Source of the DNA: Pseudomonas siliginis
GTDB lineage: Bacteria > Pseudomonadota > Gammaproteobacteria > Pseudomonadales > Pseudomonadaceae
Assembly: GCF_019145195.1 (NCBI RefSeq)
Contig: NZ_JAHSTW010000012.1
Coordinates: 1 to 64,000 of the forward strand
DNA: 64,000 nt
Reading direction: 5' to 3'
This document shows positions 44,508 through 52,553 of the stretch, one piece after another. A program made the position numbers and the translations under genes. Position 1 is the first letter of the stretch. Each line of letters begins with the position of its first letter. The notes under the pieces are model-generated. The model searched no databases. It worked only from the letters and a program-made list of their open reading frames with translations, and was not told where the DNA came from.

Positions 44508-45380
44508 ATGCCTATCGAAAAACTGTTTGCCGTGTATCCGCTGGCCTTTGTGGTCAGCGCGCTGCTGCTCGGGCTGGTGGTCGGCAGCTTCCTCAACGTA
44601 GTGGTCTGGCGCCTGCCGAAGATGCTCGAGCGCGACTGGCGCCAGCAGGCCCATGATGTGCTCGGCCTGCCCGCTGAAACGCCTGTGCCGACTTACAACC
44701 TGATGCTGCCGCACTCCGCGTGCCCGCATTGCGGACATCGGATCCGCCCTTGGGAAAACATTCCGCTGCTCAGTTATCTGCTGCTGCGCGGGCGCTGCTC
44801 GGCCTGCTCGACACCGATCAGCAAGCGTTATCCGCTGACCGAACTGGCCTGCAGCGTCCTCTCGGCATTCATTGCCTGGCATCTCGGCTTCGGTTGGCCG
44901 GCAGGTCTGCTGATCTTGCTGACATGGGGCTTGCTGGCGATGAGTCTGATCGACTGCGAACATCAACTGCTGCCCGATGTGCTGGTGCTGCCGCTGCTGT
45001 GGCTGGGGCTGATCGTCAACAGCTTCGGCGTGTTCGTGGCGTTGCCCGATGCGTTGTGGGGCGCGGTCGCGGGTTATCTGGCGCTGTGGTCGGTGTTCTG
45101 GCTGTTCAAACTGCTCACCGGCAAGGACGGCATCGGTCACGGCGATTTCAAACTATTGGCCTTGCTTGGCGCTTGGGGTGGCTGGCAGATTCTGCCGCTG
45201 ACGATTCTTCTATCTTCCCTGGTGGGGGCGATATTGGGCGTTGTCATGCTGCGTCTGCGCGCCCAGGAAACCTCGACGCCGATCCCCTTCGGACCCTTTC
45301 TGGCAATTGCCGGCTGGATTGCCTTGCTCTGGGGTGGTCAAATAACCGACTTCTATTGGCAGTCTGTCGGTTTGAAATGA
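44508..45380 (+). CDS. pilD: Prepilin peptidase/N-methyltransferase PilD
   Basis: PilD cuts prepilins after the leader Gly and methylates the new N-terminal Phe. The 290-residue membrane protein shows the N-terminal zinc motif with two CxxC pairs (CPHCGHRI and CSACSTPI) and the two active-site Asp of A24 peptidases (SLIDCEHQLLPD and GIGHGDFKLLALLG). About eight hydrophobic segments are present. It starts just after pilC stops, and its own stop overlaps the coaE start. Confidence 0.96.
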   Translation: MPIEKLFAVYPLAFVVSALLLGLVVGSFLNVVVWRLPKMLERDWRQQAHDVLGLPAETPVPTYNLMLPHSACPHCGHRIRPWENIPLLSYLLLRGRCSACSTPISKRYPLTELACSVLSAFIAWHLGFGWPAGLLILLTWGLLAMSLIDCEHQLLPDVLVLPLLWLGLIVNSFGVFVALPDALWGAVAGYLALWSVFWLFKLLTGKDGIGHGDFKLLALLGAWGGWQILPLTILLSSLVGAILGVVMLRLRAQETSTPIPFGPFLAIAGWIALLWGGQITDFYWQSVGLK

Positions 45381-46000
45381 ATACCCCTGTGGAAAAACCC
45401 TGGATCCTCGGCCTGACCGGCGGCATCGGCAGCGGCAAAAGTGCGGCGGCGCAGCACTTCATCGACCTCGGCGTGCACGTGGTGGACGCTGATCATGCGG
45501 CGCGCTGGGTAGTCGAGCCGGGGCGTCCAGCGCTGGCGAAAATCGCCGAGCATTTCGGTTCCGCCGTGTTGCAGGCCGACGGCACACTGGACCGTGCCGC
45601 CCTGCGCAAACTGATTTTTGAAGACCCTGAACAGCGGCGTTGGCTAGAGGCGCTGCTGCATCCGCTGATCGGCGAAGAAATCGCTGATCATCTGGCGCAG
45701 GCAAAATCGCCTTACGCGATTCTGGTTTCACCGTTGCTGATCGAGTCCGGGCAATACGCGATGACTCAGCGCATCCTGGTCATCGATGCGCCGCAACAAC
45801 TGCAGATCGAACGCACCTTGCAGCGTGACCAGACCAGCGAAGCGCAGGTGCAGGCGATCCTCAAGGCGCAATCGAGCCGTGAAGACCGCGTGAGCCGTGC
45901 CGACGACGTGATCGTCAACGACCGCGACCTTGCCTGGCTGCACAGCGAGGTGGAGCGTCTGCATCACTTTTATCTGACTTTATCCGGAGGCCAAGCATGA
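45377..46000 (+). CDS. coaE: Dephospho-CoA kinase
   Basis: CoaE phosphorylates dephospho-CoA in the last step of CoA synthesis. The 207-residue P-loop kinase has Walker A GLTGGIGSGKSAAAQHF and the DADHAARWVVEPG stretch with the catalytic Asp region, followed by VSPLLIESG and the lid (SREDRVSRADDVIVND). Its ATG overlaps the pilD stop (ATGA) and its stop overlaps yacG, an arrangement kept in many gammaproteobacteria. CoA made here also depends on panB/panC, present elsewhere in the window. Confidence 0.95.
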   Translation: MNTPVEKPWILGLTGGIGSGKSAAAQHFIDLGVHVVDADHAARWVVEPGRPALAKIAEHFGSAVLQADGTLDRAALRKLIFEDPEQRRWLEALLHPLIGEEIADHLAQAKSPYAILVSPLLIESGQYAMTQRILVIDAPQQLQIERTLQRDQTSEAQVQAILKAQSSREDRVSRADDVIVNDRDLAWLHSEVERLHHFYLTLSGGQA

Positions 46001-46197
46001 GCCAGATTCCAACCGTTGAATGCCCGACCTGCGGCGCCCCCGTCGAATTCACCCCGGCGAACAAATTCCGTCCGTTTTGCTCCGATCGCTGCAAACTGAT
46101 CGACCTCGGCGCCTGGGCCTCGGAAGAACACAAGATTCCGGTCGCCCCGGATGCCGAAGACGAGCTGTTTTCCGGCGATTTCGATCCGCGTCACTGA
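45997..46197 (+). CDS. yacG: DNA gyrase inhibitor YacG
   Basis: YacG is a 66-residue zinc protein that binds GyrB and inhibits DNA gyrase. The four-Cys zinc site is C-P-T-C near residue 9 and C-S-D-R-C near residue 28 (C-x2-C-x15-C-x3-C). The acidic, flexible C-terminal tail is as in the family. GGAGG at 45986-45990 gives a strong ribosome-binding site. Its ATG overlaps the coaE stop; the next gene converges on it four bases away. Confidence 0.94.
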   Translation: MSQIPTVECPTCGAPVEFTPANKFRPFCSDRCKLIDLGAWASEEHKIPVAPDAEDELFSGDFDPRH

Positions 46198-46201
46198 GCC
46201 C

Positions 46202-46417
46202 TCAGGGCCGCATGAAGCCGTAGTCCTGACTGTCGTCGAGGTTCTCCGCAAGAAAGCGCAACTCGTCGGCCAGGTCTTCGGCATTGCGCACTGCCTTGCT
46301 CTGCTGCACCACGGCGCTGAGCAGGGCGCGCAAACTCAGGCCCGGGTCAAAGCCCACTTCCTGCGCCAGCTCCAGACTCTGCCGGGTTTCCTGCCGCGCC
46401 CATTCGTAAACGCCCAT
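46202..46417 (-). CDS. Conserved small hypothetical protein
   Basis: I do not recognise a named family. The 71-residue product (starting MGVYEWARQETRQSLELAQE and ending DDSQDYGFMRP) is acidic, soluble and almost surely all-helical, with no Cys and no signal. AGGAG lies seven bases before the ATG at 46417, which decides the start against the much longer open frame that extends upstream on the same strand and antisense to nothing known. From memory a similar small gene stands here in PAO1. Follows the CbiM-like gene by 65 bases. Confidence 0.7.
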   Translation of the reverse strand: MGVYEWARQETRQSLELAQEVGFDPGLSLRALLSAVVQQSKAVRNAEDLADELRFLAENLDDSQDYGFMRP

Positions 46418-46482
46418 GCCACTGCTCCTGAAGGAATTTGCGCGAGCATGAAATCTCTGCGGCCTGGCCGGTTTGATGTGGA

Positions 46483-47172
46483 TCAAGACTTCGGATCGTC
46501 GTCCTTCCACGGCGCCGAAAGGTAACGGGTGCGGTTGAAGGTCTCCAGCCATTCCGGGCAGAACACCACCAATGCACTGACGACCATGCCGTTGATAAAG
46601 GCCTCGGGAAACAGCAGCAACCACAGGTAGCCGACGAAATCTTCCAGCCATTCCGGCATGGCGAAGAGGCCGTCGTACCACAGCAGCGTCAGGCTGAGGA
46701 TCAGGCACAACAGGCCGGACAACGCAGCGGCGAAGAAACCGGAACAGAAGATGTAAACGAATGGATTGCGTGGCTGCGCACGCTCCACGAGGATTGCCAC
46801 GCATTCGGTAATCAGCACTGGCAGCAGAATCAGCAACGCGCCATTGACGCCCACCGCAGCCAGGTCCTGACGCCCCAACAACACCAGGCCGATCTGCGCA
46901 ACCAGCCCGCCGACGATCGCCAGGGGCCAATCGAGCAGCAGCGTCACGGCCGTCATGCCGATAAAGTGATAAGACACGCCGGTGTCGAAATCCCTGCGCA
47001 CCAGCCACAGCAGAAACAGCGCGAACACCGTGCCGAACAGCAAGTGCTGCCGGCGACTGTCGCTGAACAGCTCGACCCATGGCGCATACATGATCGCCCA
47101 GAGCAGCACCGGCAGATAAATCAGCCAGCCGAGCGTCAGGCTTGCCGAGGACAGCAGTTCGGCACCGATCAT
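46483..47172 (-). CDS. CbiM-like energy-coupling factor permease (orphan)
   Basis: This 229-residue membrane protein has about six to seven hydrophobic segments and resembles the CbiM/NikM S-components of metal ECF transporters (GVSYHFIGMTAVTLLLDWPL and FPEAFINGMVVSALVVF). No CbiN, CbiQ or CbiO gene is nearby, and the N-terminal His that is critical in true Co/Ni CbiM proteins is not at the start here (MIGAELLSSAS). It may be an uncoupled relative with another substrate or function. The gene is divergent from the DUF1780 gene. Confidence 0.75.
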   Translation of the reverse strand: MIGAELLSSASLTLGWLIYLPVLLWAIMYAPWVELFSDSRRQHLLFGTVFALFLLWLVRRDFDTGVSYHFIGMTAVTLLLDWPLAIVGGLVAQIGLVLLGRQDLAAVGVNGALLILLPVLITECVAILVERAQPRNPFVYIFCSGFFAAALSGLLCLILSLTLLWYDGLFAMPEWLEDFVGYLWLLLFPEAFINGMVVSALVVFCPEWLETFNRTRYLSAPWKDDDPKS

Positions 47173-47289
47173 GATTCCCTCACCTTCTCCATGGGCTTAC
47201 CGCTTTGTCGCAGTCTACACCGCCGATGTATGTGCACCAGCCGATGCAAAGCTATCTGCTTGTCGCATTTGGACGCTAAGCTTGGGCTT

Positions 47290-47916
47290 ATGGATGATTC
47301 AGATTATTTACGCCTGCTGACCATCGCGGCCGAGCAGGCCAATGCGTTCCTGTCCAATGCCCGCAAATGGGAGCGTGAGCGTTGGGTCTGCCAGCGCCTG
47401 CTGCAAGGCCTGAACATCCCCTACCGCGCCGACGAATTCGCCCCGGCCGGTGAGCCGCCGGACGTGTTGTTCCGCGATGCCAATTTCGAAGTTTTTTTCG
47501 TCCTCGATGAAGGCCGCCGTCTCAATGACGAATGGCGCGACGAATTGCAGCGTCGGCGCAGCGCGTTTTCCCTGAGCCAACTGGTGCGCCGCGAAGCCAA
47601 GCCCAAACGCATCCCGGCCAATGAATTTCTCCTGCGTCTGGCGCCGACCCTGCGCAAGAAGGCGCACAACTACAAGGAACGCGGCATGGATCTGGGTGAG
47701 CTGGACATCATCGCCTTCGCCAGCCTCAAGCGCGAAGTGCTCGACCTCAACAGTCATTTCCCGCCACCGACCGAATACCTGCGTCAGGGCTGGCGCTCGC
47801 TGTCGCTGGTCGGCCCGACATTCGCCCGTGTGCTGTTCGCCCACCCCGACGCACCGGACTTTCTGCGCAGCAACCTCGGCCGCAGCATTGTGTTCGACGT
47901 GGGCATAAGCCTGTGA
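47290..47916 (+). CDS. DUF1780 domain protein
   Basis: This 208-residue soluble protein belongs to the pseudomonad DUF1780 family. Visible are the N-terminal helix (YLRLLTIAAEQANAFLSNAR) and a central PDVLFRDANFEVFFVLDEGR stretch, with an Asp followed by a strand that is suggestive of a restriction-endonuclease-like fold. No function is established. I use ATG 47290 (MDDSDYLRL). Its stop overlaps the GTG start of the MOSC gene, so the two are co-translated. Confidence 0.82.
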   Translation: MDDSDYLRLLTIAAEQANAFLSNARKWERERWVCQRLLQGLNIPYRADEFAPAGEPPDVLFRDANFEVFFVLDEGRRLNDEWRDELQRRRSAFSLSQLVRREAKPKRIPANEFLLRLAPTLRKKAHNYKERGMDLGELDIIAFASLKREVLDLNSHFPPPTEYLRQGWRSLSLVGPTFARVLFAHPDAPDFLRSNLGRSIVFDVGISL

Positions 47917-48440
47917 CGCCGCTGCAGCAGTTGATCGCCGAGGTTCCGCAAACCGGTCGTGTGCGCTGGATCGGCGTGCGTCCAGAATCCCGTGGGCCGA
48001 TGCTTGAGCTGGACGCGGTCGAGGCGCGGCTGGAAGCCGGGCTCACCGGCGACCACGCCCGCCCGGGCGTTCGCAATGCGCGACAGGTGACGCTGATTCA
48101 GTGGGAGCACCTGGCGGTGATCAACGCATTGATGGGCCGTCCCGCTGACCAGCCAGTCCGGCCTGAAGATCTGCGGCGCAATCTCGTTATAAGCGGAATC
48201 AATTTGTTTAGCCTGAAGGGGCGGCGCTTTCGCATCGGGCAAGCGATACTCGAAACCACTGGCTGGTGTCAGCCCTGCGCACGCTTGCAGAACAACCTCG
48301 GCCCGGGCACGTTTCAAGCCGTGCGCGGGCATGGCGGGATCACTGCCCGGGTGTTACAAAGCGGCATCATTCGCCTCGACGATAGCGTGTGCGTCGAACC
48401 GGTTCCGGACAGCGGCTACGCTGCATTCAATCCGGGCTGA
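47913..48440 (+). CDS. MOSC domain protein
   Basis: This 175-residue protein is essentially one MOSC domain (found in molybdenum-cofactor sulfurases and YiiM-like proteins), with the conserved Cys in WCQPCARLQNNLGPG and RNLVISGINLFSLKGRRFRI. MOSC domains carry sulfur or bind Mo-cofactor; the substrate here is unknown. The start is a GTG overlapping the DUF1780 stop. Note that msrP in this window is also a molybdenum enzyme, but there is no evidence of a functional link. Confidence 0.87.
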   Translation: MTPLQQLIAEVPQTGRVRWIGVRPESRGPMLELDAVEARLEAGLTGDHARPGVRNARQVTLIQWEHLAVINALMGRPADQPVRPEDLRRNLVISGINLFSLKGRRFRIGQAILETTGWCQPCARLQNNLGPGTFQAVRGHGGITARVLQSGIIRLDDSVCVEPVPDSGYAAFNPG

Positions 48441-48491
48441 AAACCGCTGTAGCCTGTGCTCATTCAGTAACGTCTACCTGACGAGGCAAAT

Positions 48492-48665
48492 ATGACCAGC
48501 CGCCTGAACCCCGAAGACCAAAAGCATGTCGAAGAGTACCTGCAATTGTCCCAACACCGTGTCGAGCGCCGGCCTTTCCGGCCGTGGATGCTCCTGGTGC
48601 TGGTGCTGGCAGTGACCATTGGTCTGGGCCTGTTGAGCCGATTTATCAGTTACCTGACGTTATGA
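48492..48665 (+). CDS. DUF3094 family small membrane protein
   Basis: This 57-codon frame starts MTSRLNPEDQKHVEEYLQLS, has a basic middle (RRPFRP) and ends in one transmembrane helix (WMLLVLVLAVTIGLGLLSRF). The size, single-pass layout and position before ndh match the DUF3094 family of pseudomonads. It is below the usual length cut-off. The role is unknown; the place directly upstream of NADH dehydrogenase might point to respiratory function, but that is only position. Confidence 0.8.
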   Translation: MTSRLNPEDQKHVEEYLQLSQHRVERRPFRPWMLLVLVLAVTIGLGLLSRFISYLTL

Positions 48666-48728
48666 GCTGTCTTGCGCTCCCTCGGGTAACCGCACCGATT
48701 TCCTTTAAAAACCTTGCGAGTTATCCCT

Positions 48729-50027
48729 ATGTCCCATCGTATTGTCATTGTCGGCGGCGGCGCCGGCGGTCTGGAGTTGGCTACCCGCCTGGGTAAGACT
48801 CTGGGCAAGCGCGGCACGGCCAGCGTGATGCTGGTCGACGCGAACCTGACCCACATCTGGAAACCGCTGCTGCACGAAGTGGCCGCCGGTTCCCTGAACT
48901 CCTCCGAAGACGAACTCAACTATGTCGCCCAGGCGAAATGGAACCACTTCGAGTTCCAGCTCGGGCGCATGAGCGGGCTTGATCGCGCGCAGAAGAAAAT
49001 CCAGCTGGCCGCGACCTATGACGAAAACGGCGTCGAGCTGGTGCCGGCGCGTGAAGTGGCTTATGACTCGCTGGTCATCAGCGTCGGCAGCACCACCAAC
49101 GATTTCGGCACCCAGGGCGCGGCGCAGCATTGTCTGTTCCTCGATACACGCAAACAGGCCGAGCGCTTCCATCAGCAATTGCTCAATCATTATCTGCGCG
49201 CCCACGCCGGGCAGACCGATGTGGTCGAGCAGATCAGCGTGGCCATCGTCGGTGCTGGCGCCACTGGCGTCGAACTGGCGGCAGAGCTGCACAACGCCGC
49301 CCATGAATTGGCCGCGTATGGTCTGGACCGGATCAAACCGGAAAACATGCACATCACTTTGATCGAAGCCGGCCCACGGGTGCTGCCCGCCCTGCCGGAG
49401 CGCATCAGCGGGCCGGTGCACAAGACCCTGGAGAAGCTCGGGGTCAATGTGATGACCAACGCAGCAGTCAGTGAAGTGACTGCCGACAGCCTGATCACCG
49501 CCGATGGCAACGAGATCAAGGCCAGCCTGAAAGTCTGGGCTGCCGGCATCCGCGCACCGGGTTTTCTCAAGGACATCGACGGTCTGGAGACCAACCGCAT
49601 CAATCAGCTGCAAGTGCTGCCGACTCTGCAAACCACTCGCGACGAAAACATCTTTGCCTTCGGCGACTGCGCGGCGTGCCCGCAACCGGGCACTGATCGC
49701 AACGTGCCGCCACGGGCACAAGCGGCGCATCAACAGGCGTCGCTGCTGGCCAAGTCGCTGAAACTGCGCATCGAAGGCAAGACCCTGCCGGAGTACAAGT
49801 ACACCGACTACGGCTCGCTGATTTCGCTGTCGCGTTTTTCTGCTGTGGGTAACTTGATGGGTAACCTGACCGGTAGCGTCATGCTCGAAGGCTGGCTGGC
49901 GCGGATGTTCTATGTGTCGCTGTACCGCATGCACCAGATGGCGCTGTACGGGCCGTTCCGCACGGCGATGCTGATGCTGGGGAGCAAGATTGGTCGTGGC
50001 ACCGAACCGCGCCTGAAACTGCACTAA
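48729..50027 (+). CDS. ndh: Type II NADH dehydrogenase
   Basis: NDH-2 oxidises NADH and reduces quinone without pumping protons. The 432-residue flavoprotein has an N-terminal FAD Rossmann motif (IVIVGGGAGGLELATRLGK), a central NADH Rossmann motif (VAIVGAGATGVELAAELHNA), the FAFGDCAACPQPG flavin contact and a C-terminal amphipathic region for membrane binding. I use ATG 48729 (MSHRIVIV). It is preceded by the small DUF3094 gene and followed by two repeats and a terminator. Confidence 0.95.
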   Translation: MSHRIVIVGGGAGGLELATRLGKTLGKRGTASVMLVDANLTHIWKPLLHEVAAGSLNSSEDELNYVAQAKWNHFEFQLGRMSGLDRAQKKIQLAATYDENGVELVPAREVAYDSLVISVGSTTNDFGTQGAAQHCLFLDTRKQAERFHQQLLNHYLRAHAGQTDVVEQISVAIVGAGATGVELAAELHNAAHELAAYGLDRIKPENMHITLIEAGPRVLPALPERISGPVHKTLEKLGVNVMTNAAVSEVTADSLITADGNEIKASLKVWAAGIRAPGFLKDIDGLETNRINQLQVLPTLQTTRDENIFAFGDCAACPQPGTDRNVPPRAQAAHQQASLLAKSLKLRIEGKTLPEYKYTDYGSLISLSRFSAVGNLMGNLTGSVMLEGWLARMFYVSLYRMHQMALYGPFRTAMLMLGSKIGRGTEPRLKLH

Positions 50028-50037
50028 GGCCAACATC

Positions 50038-50128
50038 TGTGGGAGCTGGCTTGCCAGCGATGGCGCCGGGTCAGTTGATATTTCTGTTGCCTGACCCACC
50101 GCTATCGCGGGCAAGCCCGGCTCCCACA
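50038..50128. repeat. REPIN of a different REP type
   Basis: The left arm TGTGGGAGCTGGCTTGCCAG and right arm GCAAGCCCGGCTCCCACA share the outer TGTGGGAG with the common family, but the core is different (GGCTTGCCAGC). The two inner cores are themselves not perfectly complementary. It lies between ndh and its terminator. Confidence 0.88.
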
Positions 50129-50157
50129 GGTTTTCGTGCTGCTCGAAGATCAGGCGC

Positions 50158-50181
50158 ATTCGCGAGCAGGCTCGCTCCCAC
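50158..50181. repeat. Solitary REP element
   Basis: ATTCGCGAGCAGGCTCGCTC followed by CCAC is a single right-hand arm of the common REP family without a partner, 30 bases after a REPIN of the other type. Confidence 0.85.
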
Positions 50182-50197
50182 CTTTGATCTTTATTCC

Positions 50198-50224
50198 AAG
50201 CCCCGCATCGCGCGGGGCTTTTTA
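50198..50224 (+). terminator. ndh terminator
   Basis: AAGCCCCGC pairs with GCGGGGCTT and is followed by a T-run (TTTTTATT). It ends the ndh transcript before the convergent chemoreceptor gene. Confidence 0.88.
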
Positions 50225-50235
50225 TTGGCTGTCGA

Positions 50236-51861
50236 TCACAGCTGGAAGCGCCGCACCATGCCCTGCAGCGCATTGGCCAGTTGCGACAGTTCGTGGCTCG
50301 ACGCGCTGGTCTGATCAGCCCCCGCAGCCGAACGCACCGACAGGTCGCGAATGTTCACCAGATTGCGATCCACTTCCCGCGCCACCTGCGCCTGCTCCTC
50401 GGCAGCGCTGGCGATCACCAGGTTGCGCTCGTGAATCTCGTGCACCGACGCCGTGATCGTCACCAACGCCTCACCTGCCCGCTCTGCCAGAACCAGCGTG
50501 CTCGCCGCACGAGATGCGCTGGCCTGCATTGACTCCAGCGCCTGGCTCGAACCGCTGCGCATGCATTGCACCATCTGTTCGATTTCCTGCGTCGATTGCT
50601 GGGTGCGATACGCCAGCGCTCGCACCTCGTCGGCCACCACCGCAAAGCCGCGACCGCTTTCGCCCGCACGAGCCGCTTCGATGGCAGCGTTGAGCGCCAG
50701 CAGATTGGTCTGCTCGGCGATGGCGCGAATCACGTCCAGAACCTTGCCGATGTCCTGCGACTGATTGGCCAGCGACTGCACCAATTCGCCGGTGTTTTGC
50801 ACATCACTGGCCAGGGCGTTGATCGCGCTGGCGGTTTCGCTGACGCGCTCCTGGCCCAATTGCGCCGACTGACTGGACTGGCGCGTGGCATCGGACGTCG
50901 ACACCGCGTTGCGCGCGACCTCCTCCACCGCAGCGGTCATCTCGTTAACCGCAGTGGCGGCCTGTTCGATTTCGTTGTTCTGCTCTTGCAGGCCCTGAGT
51001 GCTGTCGACGGTGACGGCGCTCAGTTCATCCGCGGCGGTGGCCAGTTGCGTAGCTGAGCCGCTGATACCTTGCAGGGTTTCGCGCAGGTTCTGTTGCATC
51101 GTCGCCAAGGCCTTGAGCAAGCGGCTGACTTCGTCGTTGCCATGGGTTTCGATCGGTCGGGTGAGATCGCCCTTGGCGACACTTTCAGCGGCATCCACAG
51201 CGCTGCTCAGCGGGCGCACGATACTGCGCGTAAGCAACATCGCCAGCGCCACCGTGGCCAGCGCTGCCAAGGCAATGAACAGAGTTACGATGGTGCGCGA
51301 GGTTTCATAATGCGCGGCGGACTTCTCGCTTTCGGCAGCGACCTGGCGGGCGAACAGATCGGCGAGATCGTTGAGTTGCTTGCCGGAGCCGTCGACCACG
51401 GTCTTCATGTCAACCAGCAACAATTTGGTCAGCTCGTCACGCTTGCCTTGCTCAGCGAGGGTGAACGACTGGGCAATGCCGGTGCGATAGGCGGCGAAGG
51501 TTTTCTTGAACTGGTCATACAGCTGCTGGCCTTCGGCAGTGTCAACCAGTTTGTCGTAGGCTGCGATTTTTTCGCTCAGCTCCTTGTCGCGGGTGTCCAT
51601 CTGGCCACGGTAGGTGGCGATGTTGGCCGGATCCTGATCGAGCGCCATGCGCAGGGAGATAGTGCGGATGCGCAGCATCAGTTCGCGGATCTCGTCGCCG
51701 CCACGGATGCTCGGCAACCAGCGGTTCTCCACCGCCACCTCACTGTCGCGAATGCTCGACATCTGCCCCAGCGCAAACACGCCGAGCAAGGCCACCAACA
51801 CCGCGATCAGGGCAAATCCCAGGGCAGCCCGGGGAGCAATATTCAACTGACGAAGCAACAT
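50236..51861 (-). CDS. Methyl-accepting chemotaxis protein (four-helix-bundle sensor)
   Basis: This 541-residue chemoreceptor has an N-terminal helix (residues ~11-31), a periplasmic four-helix-bundle ligand domain (~32-190), a second helix (~191-211), HAMP and a long signalling coiled coil. The tip is the conserved ALNAAIEAARAGESGRGFAV region. No C-terminal CheR-binding pentapeptide is seen. The ligand is unknown. A FliA (sigma-28) promoter lies 72-98 bases upstream, and the ribosome-binding region carries AAGAATAA, a Hfq/Crc motif. Confidence 0.94.
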   Translation of the reverse strand: MLLRQLNIAPRAALGFALIAVLVALLGVFALGQMSSIRDSEVAVENRWLPSIRGGDEIRELMLRIRTISLRMALDQDPANIATYRGQMDTRDKELSEKIAAYDKLVDTAEGQQLYDQFKKTFAAYRTGIAQSFTLAEQGKRDELTKLLLVDMKTVVDGSGKQLNDLADLFARQVAAESEKSAAHYETSRTIVTLFIALAALATVALAMLLTRSIVRPLSSAVDAAESVAKGDLTRPIETHGNDEVSRLLKALATMQQNLRETLQGISGSATQLATAADELSAVTVDSTQGLQEQNNEIEQAATAVNEMTAAVEEVARNAVSTSDATRQSSQSAQLGQERVSETASAINALASDVQNTGELVQSLANQSQDIGKVLDVIRAIAEQTNLLALNAAIEAARAGESGRGFAVVADEVRALAYRTQQSTQEIEQMVQCMRSGSSQALESMQASASRAASTLVLAERAGEALVTITASVHEIHERNLVIASAAEEQAQVAREVDRNLVNIRDLSVRSAAGADQTSASSHELSQLANALQGMVRRFQL

Positions 51862-51872
51862 GACGAACGCCC

Positions 51873-51880
51873 TTATTCTT
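51873..51880 (-). promoter_or_regulatory. Hfq/Crc CA motif before the chemoreceptor start
   Basis: AAGAATAA on the minus strand fits AANAANAA and overlaps the only Shine-Dalgarno-like bases (AAGGG), 11 bases before the ATG. It is identical to the motif in front of acs. Confidence 0.5.
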
Positions 51881-51932
51881 GTAATGGCCAGATCAAGGGG
51901 CGAAGCGTTGGCAGTCCCCTCGTGTTAGCGGG

Positions 51933-51959
51933 CTATCGGCAGGTTGTATGACGACTTGA
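51933..51959 (-). promoter_or_regulatory. FliA (sigma-28) promoter of the chemoreceptor gene
   Basis: The minus strand reads TCAAGTCG-N11-GCCGATAG. Consensus is TAAAGTTT-N11-GCCGATAA; the -10 differs in one base and the spacing is exact. It implies co-regulation with late flagellar genes. Confidence 0.85.
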
Positions 51960-51985
51960 AGGGATTCAGCTTTCGGCAGGCAAAA

Positions 51986-52018
51986 AAAATCCCCGTATCT
52001 TTCGATACGAGGATTTTC
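51986..52018 (-). terminator. Terminator after the last tRNA-Pro
   Basis: AAAATCC-C-CGTATC pairs with GATACG-A-GGATTTT, with a run of As on the plus strand that gives Ts on the minus strand. Confidence 0.8.
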
Positions 52019-52022
52019 AATA

Positions 52023-52099
52023 TGGTCGGGGTAAGGGGATTCGAACTCCTGACATCCTGCTCCCAAAGCAGGCGCGCTACCGGACTGCGCTATACCCCG
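52023..52099 (-). tRNA. tRNA-Pro (TGG), copy 2
   Basis: A 77-base cloverleaf starts CGGGGTATAGCGCAG and ends with encoded CCA. The anticodon loop CTTTGGGAG gives TGG. The sequence is identical to the copy at 52278-52354. It lies three bases after the T-run of an internal terminator, so how it is transcribed is unclear. Confidence 0.96.
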
Positions 52100-52104
52100 G
52101 TAAA

Positions 52105-52134
52105 AAAAAGGCGACCTTTCAAAGATCGCCTTCT
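52105..52134 (-). terminator. Internal terminator in the tRNA cluster
   Basis: The minus strand reads AAGGCGA-N11-TCGCCTT followed by eight Ts. It separates tRNA-Lys from the downstream tRNA-Pro copy. Confidence 0.85.
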
Positions 52135-52196
52135 TCGATCAGCGCTTTTGGCCTCTGATCTTAAGATTCGATCCCAGCGCAAACTGGTTTCAAAAA

Positions 52197-52272
52197 TGGT
52201 GGGTCGTGTGGGATTCGAACCTACGACCAATTGGTTAAAAGCCAACTGCTCTACCAACTGAGCTAACGACCC
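52197..52272 (-). tRNA. tRNA-Lys (TTT)
   Basis: A 76-base cloverleaf starts GGGTCGTTAGCTCAG and ends in encoded CCA. The anticodon loop is CTTTTAA with anticodon TTT. The T-loop GGTTCGAATCC is standard. It is the third gene of the cluster in transcription order. Confidence 0.97.
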
Positions 52273-52277
52273 AAATA

Positions 52278-52354
52278 TGGTCGGGGTAAGGGGATTCGAA
52301 CTCCTGACATCCTGCTCCCAAAGCAGGCGCGCTACCGGACTGCGCTATACCCCG
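52278..52354 (-). tRNA. tRNA-Pro (TGG), copy 1
   Basis: A 77-base cloverleaf with anticodon TGG and encoded CCA, identical to the copy at 52023-52099, including a few flanking bases (AATATGG on one side, CCCCGGT on the other). Confidence 0.97.
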
Positions 52355-52363
52355 GTTTGAAAT

Positions 52364-52439
52364 TGGCTCCGTGACCAGGACTCGAACCTGGGACCCAATG
52401 ATTAACAGTCATTTGCTCTACCGACTGAGCTATCACGGA
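52364..52439 (-). tRNA. tRNA-Asn (GTT)
   Basis: A 76-base cloverleaf starts TCCGTGATAGCTCAG and ends in encoded CCA. The anticodon loop CTGTTAA gives GTT. It is the first gene in the cluster, about 90 bases downstream of a strong promoter. Confidence 0.97.
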
Positions 52440-52525
52440 ACTACATATTTCAATTTACAACGGTGAAGCTTTGTTGCATCTCGCCACCCGTTCGCATCGC
52501 TGCGTTCGTGTGTCTGAGGCGCGCT

Positions 52526-52553
52526 ATTCTACAACCTAGAACACCTCTGTCAA
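52526..52553 (-). promoter_or_regulatory. tRNA cluster promoter
   Basis: On the minus strand a perfect TTGACA (52548-52553) and TAGAAT (52526-52531) are 16 bases apart and followed by a GC-rich discriminator (AGCGCGCC), as expected of a stable-RNA promoter. The remaining sequence to clpB (52554-52684) holds no gene. Confidence 0.88.
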
